Below, in pieces: positions 59,756 through 64,000 of a stretch of DNA of 64,000 bases. The stretch spans positions 8,080,038-8,144,037 of the forward strand of contig NC_092637.1 in assembly GCF_039555335.1 (NCBI RefSeq), read 5' to 3'. The stretch's first letter is position 1. Each line of letters opens with the position of its first letter. This DNA is from Amphiura filiformis. Lineage: Eukaryota; Echinodermata; Ophiuroidea; Amphilepidida; Amphiuridae. Under the pieces are notes generated by a model. It did not search any database and was not told the origin of the DNA. It worked only from the letters and a program-made list of their open reading frames with translations. The position numbers and the translations under genes were made by a program.

Positions 59756-60766
59756 TGTTGTGATGTGCCCTGAGTAATTTAATTTGATTATCTTTGTTTA
59801 CAATTAAAATATATGTCATGAGACATTTGAGGGATTCCCCTCTCAGCATATTGAATGGATAGCTGGGACTTCCCCTTTTCAGTGTATTGCACAATTGGAA
59901 AGTCCCCTGAGATTGTAAAGGGAAAATGATGTAATGGAATTCCCCTAAAGAAGTGATGTAATGAGAAAGGTTAATGTTATAATTAAGGCTTGGGAATTTC
60001 CAAGATGACATTTGGCTATTAATATTTGGGATTTCCCCCTGCTTGGTATATAAGAAAATGGAATCACAATTATTCACAGTTGATAGTGTTGATCTGGACT
60101 AGCTAGCTAATATGCTTACAGTCTAATTCCTTCAAAGAAAGGAAATTGCAAACCAGAAATATTTTATGTAGTCAAAGTACTACTATTTGCCAGTGTTGTC
60201 GGAGAAGATCTAGAATACGTCAAAGAACGTACTTCTTCCAAGAAAGGAATATATTCTTCTGTCGACTTGCTGAAGTCTGGTGTTTTGATTCAACGCAACT
60301 GTCAATATAAGTGGGGACAACTGCATCGCAGTCCTGCTTCCTGAAGATATTGTGTGAAATGTGGAAATAGCACTAAGTTTGGAGAAAGCAGCGCAAGGAG
60401 TTAAGTTTGGAGAAAGCAGCGCAAGGAGATAACGGTTTGGAGAAAGCAACGCCAATTTTGTGTGAGGATTTCATACGCAAGGATATTTATAAGTTACGCA
60501 AGTGTACACTGGATTTTGCTGATTTTCGCAGGACAAGTGAATAAGGATATATTACATCAGTCGTCCAGAACATTACAAGAACTCTAGGATCACCAACAAG
60601 AAGACAGCTGGTTAAGTACTGATAGAGTAAAACTGTCATTGTGTGATTTTATTGTATATGCGATATTGTTATTATATTTACCAATCATACTCTGTTTTCA
60701 ATTAAAGACTTTGGTGAATTTGGGTAAAAGGTGATTTTGGCCTTGAGTCAAGTACGACTCATAACA
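59756..60766. mobile_element. Candidate solo LTR
   Basis: About 1.0 kb beginning TGTTGTGA and ending TCATAACA (imperfect inverted TG...CA ends), with a TATA-like 'ggtatataagaa' near 60046 and an ATTAAA-like signal near 60702. No clear target-site duplication and no internal gag/pol, so this is tentative. Confidence 0.4.
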
Positions 60767-61563
60767 ATGTGTTTACATTTGATACGCCCTCTGTTGATCT
60801 GAGATAAAAACTTCCAGGCACAAAATACTATAGTTTACATGGAAGAACTTGATTGTTTTCATTAACTTTGTTTTCAAAGCAAATAATATTAAAAATGTTA
60901 TCAAACTTGTTTACAAATGCATTAAGCTAAATACATAATATCACAAAAAACTTCAAAGGTTTTTTAAAGTTTTATTTTATCTTATTTATGTGGTCTGCCA
61001 TAAACACTTCTGCGTTATTTTGCCTGGCTTGAAACAACAGAGGGCGGTCTGAATGTAAACAAGTGACATCATAAGTCAACTCATCTATAGTGACTAGTAC
61101 GCAACTTTTTAAAGATAACAACAGTAAGCACTTATCTAGGCTCATATGCTGCTATAGCTATCTACAAAGTCTACAGCTAATAGCTATAGCTATCTACAAA
61201 GTAATTTATTTTTGGCTAAAATCGTAAAAAACATCCGATTTATTTCAAAAAGAAAATGAAACTCAATCACAAAAAATGATATAATGATCAATTTGAATAA
61301 TTTTGTACGGGCAAAAATAAGAATCAGATGGGGCCCAGGAGGGACGCATTCGTCTTTATATGCGTGACCGCAAACGCGTGAAAATAAAGGGGTATTTTCT
61401 ATGTGTTAAAGCCATAATGTACGATCTTATAATGTGAAATTGGTTAATTGTTTTTAAACCCGTTTTTTTAAGCATATTTGTAATGTTTACACATGCTCCA
61501 ACTTGCACCTAAATGGAATCAGCCAAATTTGTTGTGGTTGTCGGTCAACAGAGCAAAGTTCGA

Positions 61564-61597
61564 CATAAAGTCATAATTCATGAATTATGACTTTATG
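61564..61597. repeat. 34-bp perfect palindrome
   Basis: cataaagtcataattca followed by its exact complement with no spacer. Confidence 0.95.
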
Positions 61598-61724
61598 CTC
61601 TCCTATAAACTGTATGTTAAAACGACCAAATTAACCAGTAGGGTTTCTTTCACTTTACCTTGTTATTTCAGCTCAAAATGTACAGAAACCATTCCCGACC
61701 AGTATTACTAGTATTCGTAAATAG

Positions 61725-63015
61725 ATTCATCAGGTTAGCAGAAAATCAGTTTACAAAGTTCATTTTCAAAACCATGTAGATTTGTTCACTAACCTGACAG
61801 TTTCGAACGTCATGGTCGACATTCTTCTCCAGAGTGTTGAACTATGTCCCAACACCTTCCCCGACGAATTTCGGCCTATAGAGGGCGCAGTACTCGCGGT
61901 GATGATGGGGTCATAGATGTGACTTAGAAAATGGGCCCCTCGTCTCTGTTCATGACTTACGGGGCTTTCTTCCTTATTTCCATAATTCTACGCGATCTAG
62001 CGTCACATTCCTTGCTTAGAATTCTGGACCGTGGCCAATCGATGAAGTGGTTTTGTTGGACAGAATGGTCGGATATCGCAGATTTGCTAAGTTCGCTAAG
62101 TTCTAGTCTGAGTGTAAACCGCGTATGTGGAATCTGATCAAGTTGACAACCTTACTGATCACCTCAACAGCACAGACCCCACGGACAGCATCAAATTCAC
62201 TTACGAAAAAGAACATGACGGTATAATACCATTCCTTGATACACTTATAGTCTGAAAGCCAGACGGTTCAGTGAAATTGCTCATTTACCGCAAAGCTTCG
62301 CATACAGACCAATATCTGAATTTTGAGTCTCATCACCCAGTACACCACAAACCGGATTTTAATGGACAGTATGAATACGTTAGTTCCTGGCGTGGATGAT
62401 AAATAACAAGAAGAAACAAAGATTCTAAAAAAGCACTTACTTTCTGTGGCTATCCAAATCGGTCCTTTTAAAAGGTTAAACAACAGATTGAGAACAAGAA
62501 GACTATGAAAACATCTTTAAGAAAAGTAAAAACAGCGGTAAATCCAAGGGGCAACAGCGATGAGATTCCACTCCACATTAAGGAAAATGCTCGTCCACCC
62601 CAAGGACAAGAGGGATTTGGACTCCACAAAAGACTGTGTATATGAAATCCCTTGTTCAAACTGTGATCATTCATATGTGGGTGAAACGGGACGAAGCATT
62701 TCCACGAGACAAAGTGAACACATAAAAGTTATGGACAAAGTGACGAGTTTGAAAACACCCGTCAGATTAGACAACAGTCTGAAAGCAAACTTAGCAAATC
62801 TGCGATAGCCGACCATTCTGTTCAACAAAAAGGGTCCAGATTTATGGAGTCCATCTTGATGAGGAAGAAAGCCCCTCTAGCCGAAATCCGTCGGGAAAGG
62901 TGTTGGGACATAGTCAACACTCTGAAGAAGAATGTCGACCATGACGTTTGAAGCTGTCAGGTTAGTGAACAAAATCTACTTGGTTTTGAAAAATGAACTT
63001 TGTAAACTATTACTA
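61725..63015 (+). pseudogene. Penelope-like element fragment with GIY-YIG domain and inverted ends
   Basis: Broken + strand frames: HLNSTDPTDSIKFTYEKE (about 62160), IIPFLDTL, then KDCVYEIPCSNCDHSYVGET with GRSISTRQSEH (62560-62808), the GIY-YIG endonuclease that follows the RT in Penelope-like elements. Several frameshifts and stops. 61725-62120 is an inverted copy of 62775-63015, so the 3' part of the element also stands reversed at its 5' side. Right arm only. Confidence 0.85.
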
Positions 63016-63330
63016 GTATTATTTCAGCATTTTGAGTATAGAATTTAAAATTTGAAGGAAATCGTACATTCTGGCTTTAATGAACGTGTGTGAATTAGAA
63101 GGGATCAAAGTCAATGTTTGAAATTGCACTGTATCCTTGTCACGCGTGTGAATACTAATATGGCTGAGTGTCCTCCCTAAACCCGGGGGGGCGGGGTTGA
63201 GCTTCAACAATCAATCAGTCATATTCTTAAAATTGGTTCACATTAAATGGTGCATTTCGTATATATTATATTTTTGTCACAAAATATTAAATTTGTCTTT
63301 TAAACGCAAAAATATTTACAACAATCTTAC

Positions 63331-63441
63331 ATTTTGCCTCATCAGAGTTGTCCCCGCAATCATCTACCTCATCGCACAGCTTGTCAGGATCAATGCAACG
63401 TGTATTATCACACCGAACATCCCCATCTCGTGGACACGGAC
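63331..63441 (-). CDS. Exon R16: LDLa type A
   Basis: 37 codons, acceptor 'tatataatgtacag', donor 'gtaaga'. Motifs [35 protein letters not shown]. Gly after C4-Asp is Glu here (CDEVDDC instead of CDGKDDC), unusual for the family. Confidence 0.92.
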
Positions 63442-63702
63442 CTGTACATTATATAAAAAGTTATAGTAAAGCTGGACAAATTACACAATTACACGCAACG
63501 TATATCGAGTAGCGACTTGCAATTGGTATTATTATACGATAATTAGATATAGAGTTCGCCATGATTTGTTTGTTTTGTATAATATACATAACTCCCCAAT
63601 TGTTGCTTTTGTCATTGAAGAAACAGCCCATTAAGTGAAATTAAGTTCAACTCTACTCATATAATATGCATTATTGTGTAAGTGATCAGAAATTTGACTC
63701 AC

Positions 63703-63819
63703 AATGATCTTTTTCATCTATCAATGTTTCTGTGCAATCTATAGATGAATCACAAAAACGACTCTCTTCGATACATGGCCCCTCATCTGAACAGGGACGG
63801 TAACCTGGATCGCAACGAG
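63703..63819 (-). CDS. Exon R15: LDLa type B
   Basis: 39 codons, acceptor 'catttcaattccag', donor 'gtgagt'. Motifs ARCDPGYRPC, SDEGPC, IEESRFCDSSIDC, DEKDHC. One codon longer than L15 before C6. Most 5' right-gene exon in the window. Confidence 0.92.
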
Positions 63820-64000
63820 CTGGAATTGAAATGACGAGAAAACAGATTGCATCACTGCAAGTTGTTAATACTTTCAAGGTCTTCTACTATGTTTTGGGCA
63901 TATTTCATTGTTTTAAAATACTTATACTGCTGTTTGTTTTATCATGTTTATGGCAGAATACAGGCATATGATAACGATGGCATAATTGAGGCTTTTTGGG
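63820..64000. other. Intron at window edge, still paired with left arm
   Basis: 63930-63985 is the complement of 14325-14390, so the inverted duplication continues past the window. Confidence 0.6.

Larger units (their letters stand above)
49994..63819 (-). other. Right-arm LDLa/Thr-rich modular gene (gene span, 5' end outside window)
   Basis: Eleven exons on the - strand in the order B15-A16-T17-B18-A19-T20-B21-A22-T23-B24-A25, colinear with L15-L25 and with alignable introns. All are phase 1 and all LDLa cysteines are intact, with no stop or frameshift in any exon, so nothing marks it as a pseudogene. It converges on the left gene. Upstream exons (equivalents of L1-L14) would lie beyond the right edge. 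Confidence 0.85.

Noticed and set aside
14320-64000. Simple haplotype duplication artefact as the whole explanation
   Set aside because: Not excluded, but the exon divergence, private insertions with empty sites and private minisatellite expansion fit an older duplication better.

Overview
This is a 64 kb piece of an animal nuclear genome. It is AT-rich and intron-rich, with abundant microsatellites, foldback MITEs, tRNA-derived SINEs, non-LTR retrotransposon fragments and Penelope-like fragments. That mixture, together with secreted LDLa/mucin-type exons, suggests a marine invertebrate, perhaps an echinoderm or hemichordate. No sequence here fixes the taxon.

The only host genes I can support are two multi-exon genes made of LDL-receptor class A (LDLa) domains and threonine-rich linkers. 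The left gene (+ strand, 948 to about 33.8 kb, 5' end outside the window) has 25 recognisable exons. They follow a strict three-exon cassette: Thr-rich linker (T), then an LDLa of type B (C-x-PGY-x-PC-S-x-DGPC-I...), then an LDLa of type A (CPCP...RC-x-NTRC-I...CDG-x-DDC...SDE-x-x-C). Nine B-A pairs are present. In one of them (L6) the T and B exons are fused. Every exon is symmetric phase 1. The sixth cysteine codon of each LDLa is split as T|GT across the intron, so the following exon completes it. Both LDLa types keep the acidic residues that bind calcium in this fold. I see no signal peptide, membrane span or other domain in the window.

The right gene (- strand, 63.8 to about 50.0 kb) is a colinear, diverged copy of the last 11 exons of the left gene (here R15 to R25, paralogous to L15 to L25). 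The introns match as well. The window is therefore most of a large inverted duplication: at least 14.3-33.8 kb pairs with 50.0-64.0 kb, and the two genes run tail to tail towards a repeat-rich centre at 34-50 kb. Each arm carries private insertions, and the other arm supplies the empty site.

Left-arm peculiarities: L19 is the seed of a 26-copy, about 125-bp minisatellite (20266-23508) whose unit is the last 34 bp of the exon plus 91 bp of intron, so each copy carries a 5' splice site. A second, 25-bp C-rich minisatellite lies in the preceding intron. The block L16-L17-L18 is duplicated with its introns as L19-L20-L21.

The centre (34-50 kb) contains foldback elements (one tipped with tRNA-like sequences), an element with mariner-like ends, SINEs, microsatellites, a broken RT fragment and Penelope-like traces, but no convincing host gene. 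Expression, the full-length protein and the true 3' ends cannot be settled from the DNA alone.
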